Assembly: GCA_046292345.1 (NCBI GenBank)
Contig: JBKBRC010000045.1
Span: 1 to 17,357 of the forward strand
Length of the DNA: 17,357 nucleotides
Source of the DNA: JBKBRC01 sp046292345
Lineage (GTDB): Bacteria; Bacteroidota; Rhodothermia; Rhodothermales; Rubricoccaceae
Direction of reading: 5' to 3'
A program made the position numbers and the translations under genes. The notes beneath the pieces are model-generated. The model did not search any database, was not told where the DNA came from, and saw nothing but the letters and a program-made list of their open reading frames with translations. This document shows positions 1 to 6,774 of the stretch, piece by piece (the stretch's first letter is position 1; the number at the start of each line of letters is the position of its first letter).

Positions 1-104
1 GTTCCATGGTGTAGGGCAGGTCCCTGCACGAGTCAGGCCCGCTTGCGCGGCTCAGGCCTGGTGCCGCGTGGCACTCTGCCGCGGGAGAGCGCCCGGCGTA
101 GGGA

Positions 105-137
105 TCCATCACGGGGGTCCATGGTCCATCACGGGGG
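105..137. repeat. 20-bp direct repeat upstream of the stress protein gene
   Basis: The 13-base string TCCATCACGGGGG occurs at 105-117 and again at 125-137, a 20-base period, with GTCCATGG between the copies. The short string GTAGGGAT flanks the pair on both sides. It lies in the 280-base leader region before the universal stress protein gene. No function can be assigned; it is one of many short tandem repeats between genes in this window. Confidence 0.6.
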
Positions 138-240
138 GCCACTGTAGGGATGCGCCCGGCGCCGGGCGAGCGCGTTGCCGGGCAGCGCGGCGCCGCGTTG
201 CGGCGTACCATCCACAAGCGTCGCCCCCGGCCCCCCCCCG

Positions 241-264
241 CCCCCCCCCCCCCCCCCCCCCCCC
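241..264. repeat. C24 homopolymer in the leader of the stress protein gene
   Basis: Twenty-four consecutive C residues end 16 bases before the chosen ATG at 281. A run of nine C (231-239) and one G precede it. The rest of 1-280 holds no gene I can support. A tract of this kind is prone to slippage and could tune promoter spacing or the leader, but its exact length is also unreliable in short-read data. Confidence 0.85.
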
Positions 265-280
265 GCCGCTCCCTACCGCT

Positions 281-1231
281 ATGCCTACTCGCCTGCTCGT
301 CCCGACCGACCTCTCGCCCGGCGCCGATGCGGCGCTCGCCTACGCCGTCCGGATCGCAGAGACCTCTGGTGCGGATATCCACCTGTTCCACGTCGTCGAG
401 GCCCTGACACCCGGGCGCGGTCCGGCCACGTCGTCCGTCTCCATGACGGTCGCCGCATGGGCCGAGGAGACGCGCGCGCAGGCGCTTGAGCAGATGCGGG
501 CGCGTGCCGCGCAGTACCCTGGCGTGCGCGTCATGACCGAGCGGCCCACCTACGGCGCCACGGGAGACGCCATCCTCGAGGCCGCTCGCCGCATCGGGGC
601 CGACCTGATCGTGATGGGCACGCACGGCCGCCGGGGCCTGCGCCGCCTCGTGCTCGGCAGCGTCGCCGAGGACGTGGTGCGCCACGCCGAGGTGCCGGTG
701 CTCACCGTCCGGCAGCCCGAGCCCGATGGCAGCGGGCATGCGCCGCCTCCGGTACTGCCCGAGGGGGTCGCGCGCGTGCTCGTGCCGGTGGACCTCTCCG
801 AGGACGCCGTCCCGCTCGTGCGCGCGGCCGCGCGCTGGGCCGCGCGCCTGGCGCCGCCCGACACGGCGCCCGTCGTGGACGTGCTGCACGCTATCGAGCC
901 GATGCCCTACGTGGGCCTCTGGGGAGACTCGCTCGTGCCCGAGTTCCGCGATGCCGCGCCGCGCGAGCGCCTCCGCGACGCGCTCGCCCGCGTGGCCGAG
1001 CAGGGCGGCGCGGGCGGCGAGTGCCTGCTCGAGGACGGGCCGGTCGCAGACGCCGTCGCTGAGGCGGCCGACGCGCGCGGCGCCGACCTCGTCGTCGTGG
1101 CGACGCACGGGCGCAAGGGGCTCGGAAGGCTGCTGCTCGGCAGCGTCGCCGGCGAGATCGTGCGCCTCTCCCGCCGACCCGTGCTGACGCTGCGCCTCAA
1201 GGACCTCCCGCGCGAGACGCCGGCGCAGTGA
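281..1231 (+). CDS. Tandem universal stress protein (two UspA domains)
   Basis: This is a 316-aa cytoplasmic protein made of two Usp domains, about residues 1-145 and 160-305. Each domain opens with the family's beta strand (RLLVPTDLS and RVLVPVDLS). Each ends with the nucleotide-binding loop G-x2-G-x9-G-S: GTHG...GS in domain 1, and ATHG...GS in domain 2 where Ala replaces the first Gly. This suggests ATP binding by domain 1 and probably by domain 2. Usp proteins are induced by stress and often by low oxygen or energy limitation, which suits the neighbouring oxygen-sensor and cbb3 genes; that link is inference. I chose the ATG at 281 because upstream in-frame codons would translate the poly-C tract into polyproline and have no Usp similarity. 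No Shine-Dalgarno is visible. The stop codon lies in a degenerate 15-bp tandem repeat. The gene converges on the response regulator gene. Confidence 0.93.
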   Translation: MPTRLLVPTDLSPGADAALAYAVRIAETSGADIHLFHVVEALTPGRGPATSSVSMTVAAWAEETRAQALEQMRARAAQYPGVRVMTERPTYGATGDAILEAARRIGADLIVMGTHGRRGLRRLVLGSVAEDVVRHAEVPVLTVRQPEPDGSGHAPPPVLPEGVARVLVPVDLSEDAVPLVRAAARWAARLAPPDTAPVVDVLHAIEPMPYVGLWGDSLVPEFRDAAPRERLRDALARVAEQGGAGGECLLEDGPVADAVAEAADARGADLVVVATHGRKGLGRLLLGSVAGEIVRLSRRPVLTLRLKDLPRETPAQ

Positions 1232-1287
1232 GCGCCAGCGCGGTGAGCACCGGCACGGCGGGCGGCGGCACGGCGAGTGGCGGCGTC
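1228..1287. repeat. Degenerate 15-bp tandem repeat starting at the stress protein stop codon
   Basis: Units are GTGAGCGCCAGCGCG (1228-1242), GTGAGCACCGGCACG (1243-1257, 12 of 15 identical), a third at 1258-1272 (about 11 of 15) and a weak fourth. The TGA stop at 1229-1231 lies in the first unit. The array fills most of the 91-bp space between two convergent genes. Confidence 0.6.
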
Positions 1288-1322
1288 GCGCGCGGGCAGG
1301 GCGAAGCCCGGGCCGGAGGCGC

Positions 1323-1976
1323 TCAGCCGGCGCCCTCGCCCTCGACCCAGCGCACGGCGTGCTGGAGCAGTTCCGTCCCGGACTCGAGCCCGAGCTTGGT
1401 CTTGATGCGCGCCCGGTAGCTCTCGACGGTCTTGACCGAGAGGTGCAGCCGCTCGGCGATCTCGCGCGTGGGCAGCCCGCGCCCGGTCATCTCGAACACC
1501 TCGAGTTCGCGGTCCGAGAGCGCATCGAGCGGCGACTGCGTCACGTCGCGTCCGCCGAAGGCCGAGCCGAAGAGGAGGCGGTCCTTGAACTCGTCCGAGA
1601 GGTAGACGCCGCCGCGCAGGACGGTGCGCACGGCCTGCACGATCTGCTCGTCAGCCTCGAGCTTGGAGACGTAGCCGCGGGCGCCGGCGCGGATGGCGCG
1701 CTCGGCGTAGAGCGCCTCGTCGTGCCGCGAGACGACGAGCGCGCGCAGGTCGGGGGCCCGCGCGATCAGGTGCTTGACGAGCTCGATGCCGTTCATGCCG
1801 GGCAGTGACACGTCTACGAGCACCAGGTCGGGCCGCGCGGCCTCGAACGTCTCGAGGGCCTCCTCGGCATCGGCCGCCTGCCCGACGACCTCCAGGTCCG
1901 GCTCGGCCTCGAGCGTGAGCGCGAGGCCCTTGCGCATGAGCGGGTGGTCGTCGACGAGGAAGATGCGCGTGGTCAT
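1323..1976 (-). CDS. NarL/FixJ-family response regulator (LuxR-type HTH)
   Basis: This is a 217-aa two-component response regulator. The receiver domain (about 1-120) has the acidic pair D9/D10, the phospho-acceptor D55 in LVDVSLPG, a switch Ser at S83 and the conserved K105 in GYVSKLEA. A linker leads to a LuxR/GerE-type helix-turn-helix at about 148-215, with LSDRELEVFE and the recognition-helix segment LSVKTVESYRARIKTKLGL. It should bind DNA as a phosphorylated dimer. The gene lies 39 bp downstream of the histidine kinase gene on the same strand, so the two are probably an operon and a cognate pair. Its likely target is the divergent cbb3 operon (inference from context). No sigma-54 AAA domain is present. 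It is close in architecture to FixJ, NreC and DevR; sequence alone does not say which, so I give no gene symbol. Confidence 0.95.
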   Translation of the reverse strand: MTTRIFLVDDHPLMRKGLALTLEAEPDLEVVGQAADAEEALETFEAARPDLVLVDVSLPGMNGIELVKHLIARAPDLRALVVSRHDEALYAERAIRAGARGYVSKLEADEQIVQAVRTVLRGGVYLSDEFKDRLLFGSAFGGRDVTQSPLDALSDRELEVFEMTGRGLPTREIAERLHLSVKTVESYRARIKTKLGLESGTELLQHAVRWVEGEGAG

Positions 1977-2015
1977 GCGAGACGGGCGTCGGGTGGGAGG
2001 GCGTGCGGTGGGGGG

Positions 2016-3698
2016 TCAGGAGGTTGCCGCGGCGCGGGCGTCGAGCGGGAGCGTGCAGGTGACGAGCGTGCCGCCGGAGGGCCCGGGGCGGATCTCGAGC
2101 ACGCCGCCGAGCACGCGCGCGCGGTAGTGCATGATGCTGACGCCCATGCCGCGGTGGGCGTCCGGGAGCGCGCCGTGCGGATGGCGCAGCCCCGGGGGCG
2201 CCGTCGCCGCGCCGTCGCCGCTGGCCGGGCCGGGCGCGGCCGTGGCCTCAGCCGGGCGCGTCGGGACGCTGTCCGAGCGCTCGGCTTCGGCGGCGGCGAA
2301 CCCGATGCCGTCATCCTGGATGCGGAGGCGGAGCTGCCGGTCCGACTGTGCGAGCGTGATCGTGACACGCTTCGCGCGCCCGTGACGGACGGCATTCGAG
2401 AGCGCCTCCTGCGCGATGCGGAACAGGTGGGCCGGGGCCGGGTCGGGGAGCGAGGCGACGGCCGTGCGCGCGGCCTCGCCGGCCAACTCGAACGCGCACT
2501 GCACGCCGAGCAGGCGCTTGGCCGAGGCGGCGAGCCGCTCGAGGGCCGCAGCCAGCCCTCCCGCCTCGAGCTCGACCGGCACGAGCCCGCGGGCGAGCCC
2601 GCGGGCGTACTGATCGGCCTCTTTGATGAGGCGCACGAGCTCGGCCGCGTCCTGCGCCGCCGGGTGGTCCTGCGCTGCGAGGGCACGCGCGAGCCCGCGC
2701 GCAATGAGCGCCGTGCCGGTGAGCATCTGCCCGAGGCCGTCGTGGAGGTCCTGCCCGATGCGCCGGCGCTCGGCCTCGGCCGTGCGCAGCACCTCCTGTT
2801 CGAGCGCCCGGCGGCTCGAGATGTCGCGCACGAGGCCCGTGAAGAGCCGTCGCCCGCCCACCTCGACCTCGCTCACGGCCAGGTCCATCGGGAACGTCGA
2901 GCCGTCCTTGCGCCGCCCGGTGACCTCGCGCCCGATGCCGATGATGCGCGCGCGGCCGGTCTCGCGGTAGGCCTGCATGTAGCCGTCGTGCTCGGCGTGG
3001 TAGGGCTCGGGCATGAGCACGCGCACGTTGCGTCCGAGGACCTCCTCGGCGCGGTAGCCGAAGATGCGCTCGGCCGCCGGGTTGAACGACTCGATGGCTC
3101 CCCGGGGATCGATGGTGATGATGCCGTCGACGGTTGTCTCGAGCACGGCGCGGGCGCGCGCCTCGGCCTCGTCAAGTGCGCGCGCGGCGCGTTCCTGCTC
3201 GAGAGCGCCGCTGAGAATGGCCGCGACGGCGGCCAGGAAGCCGGCGTCCTGCGCGTCGAAAACGTGCGAGGCGGGCGCGAAGGCGCCCAGGAGACCGGCC
3301 GTGGCGCCAGCCTCACCAAGGCGGACGGCCAGCCCGGCGGTGAGGTCCGTCTCGGGTGCGGCTTCCGGGAGGGCCTCGCACGGAACGGGCTCGCCGGCGC
3401 CGAGGACGGCTGCGACGCCGGGCGCTTCGGGCGAGAGCTGCTCGGGGAGGCCGTACCAGCCCGTGCTCGCGTGCAGGCGCAGCAGGTCGCCGGCGTGCTC
3501 GAACAGGCCCACGGCGGGCGTGCCGAGCGCCTCGCCAACGAGGCGCACAGCGTGCCGGGCAAGGTGCGCCGCGCCGCCCGACTCGAGCGCGCGCAGTCCG
3601 AGATCGGCCAGGGCGGCCTGCTGACGGAGCGCCCGCGCGGCCGGCGGTGCGGGCCGGCCGTGCAGATCGGAGGAGCGCGATTCGGAAGAACGTGCCAT
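2016..3698 (-). CDS. Oxygen-sensing histidine kinase candidate: GAF - FixL-type heme PAS - HisKA_3 - HATPase_c
   Basis: This is a 560-aa kinase with no clear membrane segment. Residues about 25-170 look like a GAF domain and about 182-300 form a PAS domain. The PAS segment matches the heme-binding signature of FixL: LMPEP, then H237 in AEHDGY (aligned with the proximal heme ligand H200 of Bradyrhizobium FixL), then IIGIGR with R257 (aligned with the distal R220), then RKDGSTFPM. The dimerisation domain is the HisKA_3 (HPK7) type of NarX, NreB and DevS, with phospho-acceptor H319 in RRRIGQDLHDGLGQ. The ATPase has an N box (EALSNAVRHG, about 431-440), a G1 box (DDGIGF) and GMGVS at 517-521. About 45 Ala/Pro/Gly-rich residues (about 469-514) sit in the ATP lid. 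The start at 3698 (MARSS) is the first ATG before the GAF domain; an in-frame GTG four codons upstream is possible. It lies upstream of the response regulator and divergent from ccoN. Heme binding is inferred from alignment by eye. Confidence 0.92.
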   Translation of the reverse strand: MARSSESRSSDLHGRPAPPAARALRQQAALADLGLRALESGGAAHLARHAVRLVGEALGTPAVGLFEHAGDLLRLHASTGWYGLPEQLSPEAPGVAAVLGAGEPVPCEALPEAAPETDLTAGLAVRLGEAGATAGLLGAFAPASHVFDAQDAGFLAAVAAILSGALEQERAARALDEAEARARAVLETTVDGIITIDPRGAIESFNPAAERIFGYRAEEVLGRNVRVLMPEPYHAEHDGYMQAYRETGRARIIGIGREVTGRRKDGSTFPMDLAVSEVEVGGRRLFTGLVRDISSRRALEQEVLRTAEAERRRIGQDLHDGLGQMLTGTALIARGLARALAAQDHPAAQDAAELVRLIKEADQYARGLARGLVPVELEAGGLAAALERLAASAKRLLGVQCAFELAGEAARTAVASLPDPAPAHLFRIAQEALSNAVRHGRAKRVTITLAQSDRQLRLRIQDDGIGFAAAEAERSDSVPTRPAEATAAPGPASGDGAATAPPGLRHPHGALPDAHRGMGVSIMHYRARVLGGVLEIRPGPSGGTLVTCTLPLDARAAATS

Positions 3699-3861
3699 GC
3701 TCCAAGTTACAGGCGGGGGCGCGTCGGGATCCGCCAAGAGCGCACGGGGGGACGAGCGAGCAGGCGGCGCGAAAAGGGCGGCATGCCGGGGCAAGCCCGG
3801 CGGCGTGTCAGGGAGGACCCGGCAGCGCAGGGCGGGCTGACCCGCCGCGCCGCCGGGGGAT

Positions 3862-3881
3862 GCGTACGGCTTCGCGTGCGC
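3862..3881. promoter_or_regulatory. Imperfect inverted repeat, possible operator for the response regulator
   Basis: GCGTACG (3862-3868) faces CGTGCGC (3875-3881) across 6 bases, with one mismatch between arms. The size and symmetry would suit a dimeric LuxR-type regulator. Its place in the region shared by the sensor kinase and ccoN is suggestive. In such GC-rich DNA, chance dyads are common, so this is a weak candidate. Confidence 0.2.
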
Positions 3882-3904
3882 GCCGGCGCAGGGATTTTGG
3901 CCCC

Positions 3905-4061
3905 GCGCCCGGAGCCTCGCGCCCGGAGCCTCNNNNNNNNNNNNNNNNNNNNNNNNNNNNNNNNNNNNNNNNNNNNNNNNNNNNNNNNNNNNNNNNNNNN
4001 NNNNNNNNNNNNNNNNNNNNNNNNNNNNNNNNCGCGCCCGGAGCCTCGCGCCCGGAGCCTC
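3905..4061. repeat. 14-bp tandem repeat interrupted by an assembly gap upstream of ccoN
   Basis: The unit GCGCCCGGAGCCTC occurs twice before the gap (3905-3918 and 3919-3932) and twice after it (4034-4047 and 4048-4061). The last 29 bases before the gap and the first 29 after it are identical. The true copy number is therefore unknown: two if the contigs simply overlap, more if the array is collapsed. The array ends 53 bp before the ccoN start. Confidence 0.85.
3933..4032. other. Assembly gap (100 N)
   Basis: Exactly 100 N, a placeholder length, placed inside a 14-bp tandem repeat with identical 29-base ends. Reading frames that run through it are not real. Confidence 0.95.
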
Positions 4062-4114
4062 CGGGAGCGCTGTCCCGCGTAGCGCCGACCGCCCGTTTGC
4101 CCCTGCTGCCCCGT

Positions 4115-5641
4115 ATGTCCAGCCTGCTCGCCCCCTCCGTCGCCGCGCCGGCCGAGTCCCGTTCCGCCCCGGGCCTCGACGTGTTCGCCTACGACGACCG
4201 GATCGTCCGCCTGTTCGTGATTGCCACGTCCATCTGGGGTCTGGTCGGCATGCTCGTCGGCGCGCTGCTCGCGCTCCAACTGCCCTACTTCGAGGCCAAC
4301 CTCGGCCCATACCTCACATTCGGGCGCCTGCGGCCGCTGCACACGAACGCGGTCATCTTCGCCTTCGCCGGTAACGCCATCTTCGCGGCGATCTACTACA
4401 GCACGCAGCGGCTGTGCAAGGCGCGCATGTTCTCGGACGTGCTGAGCCGCTTCCACTTCTGGGGGTGGCAGGCGATCATCGTCTCGGCGGCCATCACGCT
4501 CCCGCTCGGCATCACGACGAGTAAGGAATACGCGGAGCTCGAGTGGCCGATCGACATCGCGATCGCAGTCGTCTGGGTGGCCTTCGCGGTCAACTTCTTC
4601 GGGACGCTGCTGCGCCGCCGCGAGCGCCACCTCTACGTCGCGCTCTGGTTCTACATCGCCACGATCGTGACGGTGGCCGTGCTGCACATCGGCAACTCGC
4701 TGGCCGTCCCGGCGGGGCTCTTCAAGTCCTACCCGGTCTACACGGGCATTCAGGACGCGCTCGTGCAGTGGTGGTACGGCCATAACGCGGTCGCCTTTTT
4801 CCTGACGACGCCCTTCCTGGGCCTGATGTACTACTTCCTCCCGAAGGCGGCCGAGCGCCCGGTCTTCAGCTACCGGCTCTCGATCATCCACTTCTGGAGC
4901 CTCGTGTTCATCTATATCTGGGCCGGGCCGCACCACCTCCAGTACACGGCCGTGCCCGAGTGGGCGGCCACGCTCGGGATGGTGTTCTCCGTCATGCTCT
5001 GGATGCCCTCGTGGGGCGGCATGATCAACGGCCTGTTCACGCTCCGCGGCGCCTGGCACAAGCTGCGCGACTCGGTCGTGCTCAAGATGTTCGTCGTCGG
5101 CATCACGTTCTACGGCATGGCCACCTTCGAGGGGCCCATGCTGAGCGTCAAGACCGTCAACGCGCTCAGCCACTACACCGACTGGACGATCGGGCACGTG
5201 CACTCGGGCGCGCTCGGCTGGAACGGCTTCATGACGTTTGGCATGATCTACTGGCTCGTGCCGCGCCTGTGGCGGACGCCCCTCTGGAGCCCGCGACTGG
5301 CCAACTGGCACTTCTGGATCGGCACCATCGGCATCCTGCTCTACGTCACCTCGATGTACATCGCTGGCGTCACGCAGGGGCTCATGTGGCGCGCCTTCGA
5401 CGACGCCGGGCGCCTGATGTACCCCGACTTCATGGAGACCGTCGTGCAGATCCTGCCCATGTACTGGGTGCGCCTGATCGGCGGGACGATGTACCTCGCC
5501 GGGGCGGTCATGCTGCTCGTCAACGTCTTCCAGACCGTGCGCCGCGCGCCCAAGGCGCTGCCGGACCCCGTCGTCGCGCTCCGCGCCCCCGAGCGGGCCT
5601 CCCGCCCCGCCGAGTACGAGCCTGACGCCTCCCGCGCCTGA
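4115..5641 (+). CDS. ccoN: cbb3-type cytochrome c oxidase subunit I (CcoN/FixN)
   Basis: This is the 508-aa catalytic membrane subunit of the C-family heme-copper oxidase, which reduces oxygen to water at high affinity and conserves proton motive force. Metal ligands are visible: H76 (RPLHTNAV, low-spin heme b), H223 (YGHNAVAFF, CuB), H273 and H274 (AGPHHLQYT, CuB), and H361 and H363 (IGHVHSGALGWNG, hemes b3 and b). Y267, six residues before H273, matches the Tyr that is cross-linked to a CuB His in cbb3 enzymes. About twelve hydrophobic segments are expected. It is a stand-alone CcoN, not the CcoN-CcoO fusion found in some Bacteroidota. The ATG at 4115 (MSSLLAPS) gives a normal N-terminus; codons upstream run into repeats and the gap. 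The TGA stop lies in a 15-bp tandem repeat. It is the first gene of the oxidase operon and is divergent from the putative oxygen sensor. Confidence 0.98.
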   Translation: MSSLLAPSVAAPAESRSAPGLDVFAYDDRIVRLFVIATSIWGLVGMLVGALLALQLPYFEANLGPYLTFGRLRPLHTNAVIFAFAGNAIFAAIYYSTQRLCKARMFSDVLSRFHFWGWQAIIVSAAITLPLGITTSKEYAELEWPIDIAIAVVWVAFAVNFFGTLLRRRERHLYVALWFYIATIVTVAVLHIGNSLAVPAGLFKSYPVYTGIQDALVQWWYGHNAVAFFLTTPFLGLMYYFLPKAAERPVFSYRLSIIHFWSLVFIYIWAGPHHLQYTAVPEWAATLGMVFSVMLWMPSWGGMINGLFTLRGAWHKLRDSVVLKMFVVGITFYGMATFEGPMLSVKTVNALSHYTDWTIGHVHSGALGWNGFMTFGMIYWLVPRLWRTPLWSPRLANWHFWIGTIGILLYVTSMYIAGVTQGLMWRAFDDAGRLMYPDFMETVVQILPMYWVRLIGGTMYLAGAVMLLVNVFQTVRRAPKALPDPVVALRAPERASRPAEYEPDASRA

Positions 5642-5803
5642 CGCCCCCGCGCCTGACGCCCCCGCGCNNNNNNNNNNNNNNNNNNNNNNNNNNNNNNNNN
5701 NNNNNNNNNNNNNNNNNNNNNNNNNNNNNNNNNNNNNNNNNNNNNNNNNNNNNNNNNNNNNNNNNNNCCCGCGCCTGACGCCCCCGCGCCTGACGCCCCC
5801 GCG
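5637..5803. repeat. 15-bp tandem repeat over the ccoN stop codon, with an assembly gap
   Basis: The unit CCTGACGCCCCCGCG occurs at 5637-5651 and 5652-5666 before the gap, and at 5774-5788 and 5789-5803 after it. A degenerate copy lies inside the ccoN coding end (5621-5636). The ccoN TGA (5639-5641) is inside the first perfect unit, so each 15-bp unit repeats an in-frame stop. The 37 bases ending at the gap (5631-5667) equal the 37 bases after it (5768-5804). Confidence 0.88.
5668..5767. other. Assembly gap (100 N)
   Basis: Exactly 100 N inside the 15-bp repeat between ccoN and ccoO, with identical 37-base ends. If the ends overlap, the real ccoN-ccoO spacing is about 42 bp instead of 179. 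Confidence 0.95.
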
Positions 5804-5820
5804 CTTTCCGCCTGCCTGCC

Positions 5821-6546
5821 ATGTTCGACCGCTTCATCCGTACGCACGGCCGCCACCGCCGCCTCGAGGCCATGCCGGTCCTGTTCACCGTCCTTACCGT
5901 CGGGGCCATCCTCGTGGGCACGGTCGTCGAATTCGCGCCGATGTTTCTGGCGCGCGGCGCGGCCGCGCCTCTCCCTGACATGACGCCTTGGACGCCGCTC
6001 GAGCTGGCCGGACGCGACATCTACATCCGCGAGGGCTGCAACAACTGCCACAGCCAGATGGTGCGCCCGTTCCGCGACGAGGTCGAGCGCTACGGGCCCT
6101 ACTCGACCGCCGCCGAGACGGCCTACGAGACGCCGCACCTGTGGGGCTCCAAGCGGACCGGCCCGGACCTGGCGCGCGTCGGCGGCAAGTATCCGCACCT
6201 GTGGCACGTGCGCCACATGGAGGCGCCGCGCTCGACGAGCCCGCGCTCGATCATGCCGCCCTACCCGTGGCTGCTCACGCGCGAGGCAGACCTGGCCTCG
6301 CTCCCGGCGCGCATGCGCGCGCTGCAGCGCATCGGGCTGCCGTACACCGACGCGCAGATCGCCTCGGCCGAGGCCGACGCCCGCGCGCAGGCGGCCGAGA
6401 TCGCCGCCGAGGTGGCCGCGCAGGGCGGCCCGCCGCGCCTCGAAGACCGCGAGATCACCGCCCTCGTGGCCTACCTCCAGCGCCTCGGCACCGACGTGCC
6501 GCGCCCGGCTGCCACCCCCGACACGGCCGCGCTCGCCGCGCGCTAA
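5821..6546 (+). CDS. ccoO: cbb3-type cytochrome c oxidase subunit II (CcoO/FixO), mono-heme c
   Basis: This 241-aa subunit has one N-terminal membrane anchor (about residues 18-45) and a periplasmic cytochrome c domain. The heme c site is C73-N-N-C76-H77 in REGCNNCHSQM, and the axial Met is probably M145 in RSIMPPYPWL; both strings are typical of CcoO. It passes electrons from CcoP towards the heme b centre of CcoN. An Ala/Glu-rich segment of about 40 residues (about 170-210, ADARAQAAEIAAEVAAQ) lies between the Met region and the last helix. The ATG at 5821 begins MFDRFIRTHGRH, which fits the short cytoplasmic start of the family. It precedes ccoQ by 12 bp and follows ccoN across the gap-containing repeat. 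Confidence 0.97.
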   Translation: MFDRFIRTHGRHRRLEAMPVLFTVLTVGAILVGTVVEFAPMFLARGAAAPLPDMTPWTPLELAGRDIYIREGCNNCHSQMVRPFRDEVERYGPYSTAAETAYETPHLWGSKRTGPDLARVGGKYPHLWHVRHMEAPRSTSPRSIMPPYPWLLTREADLASLPARMRALQRIGLPYTDAQIASAEADARAQAAEIAAEVAAQGGPPRLEDREITALVAYLQRLGTDVPRPAATPDTAALAAR

Positions 6547-6558
6547 CCCGACGCCGCC

Positions 6559-6774
6559 ATGTGGAAGGAAACCATCCGCGCGCTCCAGACCGGCGACCTC
6601 GCCCAGGTGGGTCTCATCGCGTTCGTGCTCGCGTTCGTCTTCGCCGTCGCCTACGCGCTGCTGATGCCGCGCACCAAGCGCGACCGCGCCAAAAACCTCC
6701 CGCTCCGCGACGACGCGCTTCTCTCCGACGACGAGCCCGCCTCCTCCAGCGCATCCCTGCCCGAAGACCGATGA
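6559..6774 (+). CDS. ccoQ: Small cbb3 oxidase subunit (CcoQ/FixQ-like)
   Basis: This is a 71-aa single-span membrane protein. The hydrophobic segment is about residues 16-36 (VGLIAFVLAFVFAVAYALL). It is followed by a charged, Ser/Asp/Glu-rich cytoplasmic tail. Size, topology and position between ccoO and ccoP identify it as the CcoQ-like subunit, which in studied bacteria stabilises the complex; the sequence itself is weakly conserved. It starts 12 bp after ccoO. Its stop overlaps the ccoP start (ATGA, 4-bp overlap at 6771-6774), which suggests coupled translation. Confidence 0.85.
   Translation: MWKETIRALQTGDLAQVGLIAFVLAFVFAVAYALLMPRTKRDRAKNLPLRDDALLSDDEPASSSASLPEDR

Larger units (their letters stand above)
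3699..4114. other. Divergent control region between the sensor kinase and ccoN, with hairpins and an assembly gap
   Basis: This 416-base region, including 100 N, separates two divergent starts and must hold both promoters. Hairpins seen are GCCGGG/CCCGGC (3785-3790 and 3796-3801) and GGCGGG-CTGA-CCCGCC (3831-3846). An imperfect dyad lies at 3862-3881. A TAACTTG string lies just before the kinase start on the minus strand and loosely resembles the Bacteroidota -7 element, but I found no matching -33 element at a fitting distance. No FNR-type TTGAT-N4-ATCAA box is present in the readable part. I see no gene here. Confidence 0.6.

Noticed and set aside
68..280. N-terminal extension of the stress protein to an ATG at 68
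   Set aside because: It adds a polyproline run from the C24 tract and no Usp-like sequence; both Usp domains are complete from 281.
1944..4082. A long plus-strand open frame opposite the histidine kinase
   Set aside because: It is antisense to a kinase with clear H, N, G1 and G2 motifs, and it runs through the first gap. The composition is Arg/Gly/Ala-rich, as expected of a shadow frame.
3699..4114. FNR/FixK-type box upstream of ccoN
   Set aside because: No TTGAT-N4-ATCAA-like sequence is present in the readable part; part of the region is hidden by the gap.
4115..6546. CcoN-CcoO fusion
   Set aside because: CcoN ends with in-frame stops repeated in the 15-bp units, and CcoO has its own start and N-terminal anchor.
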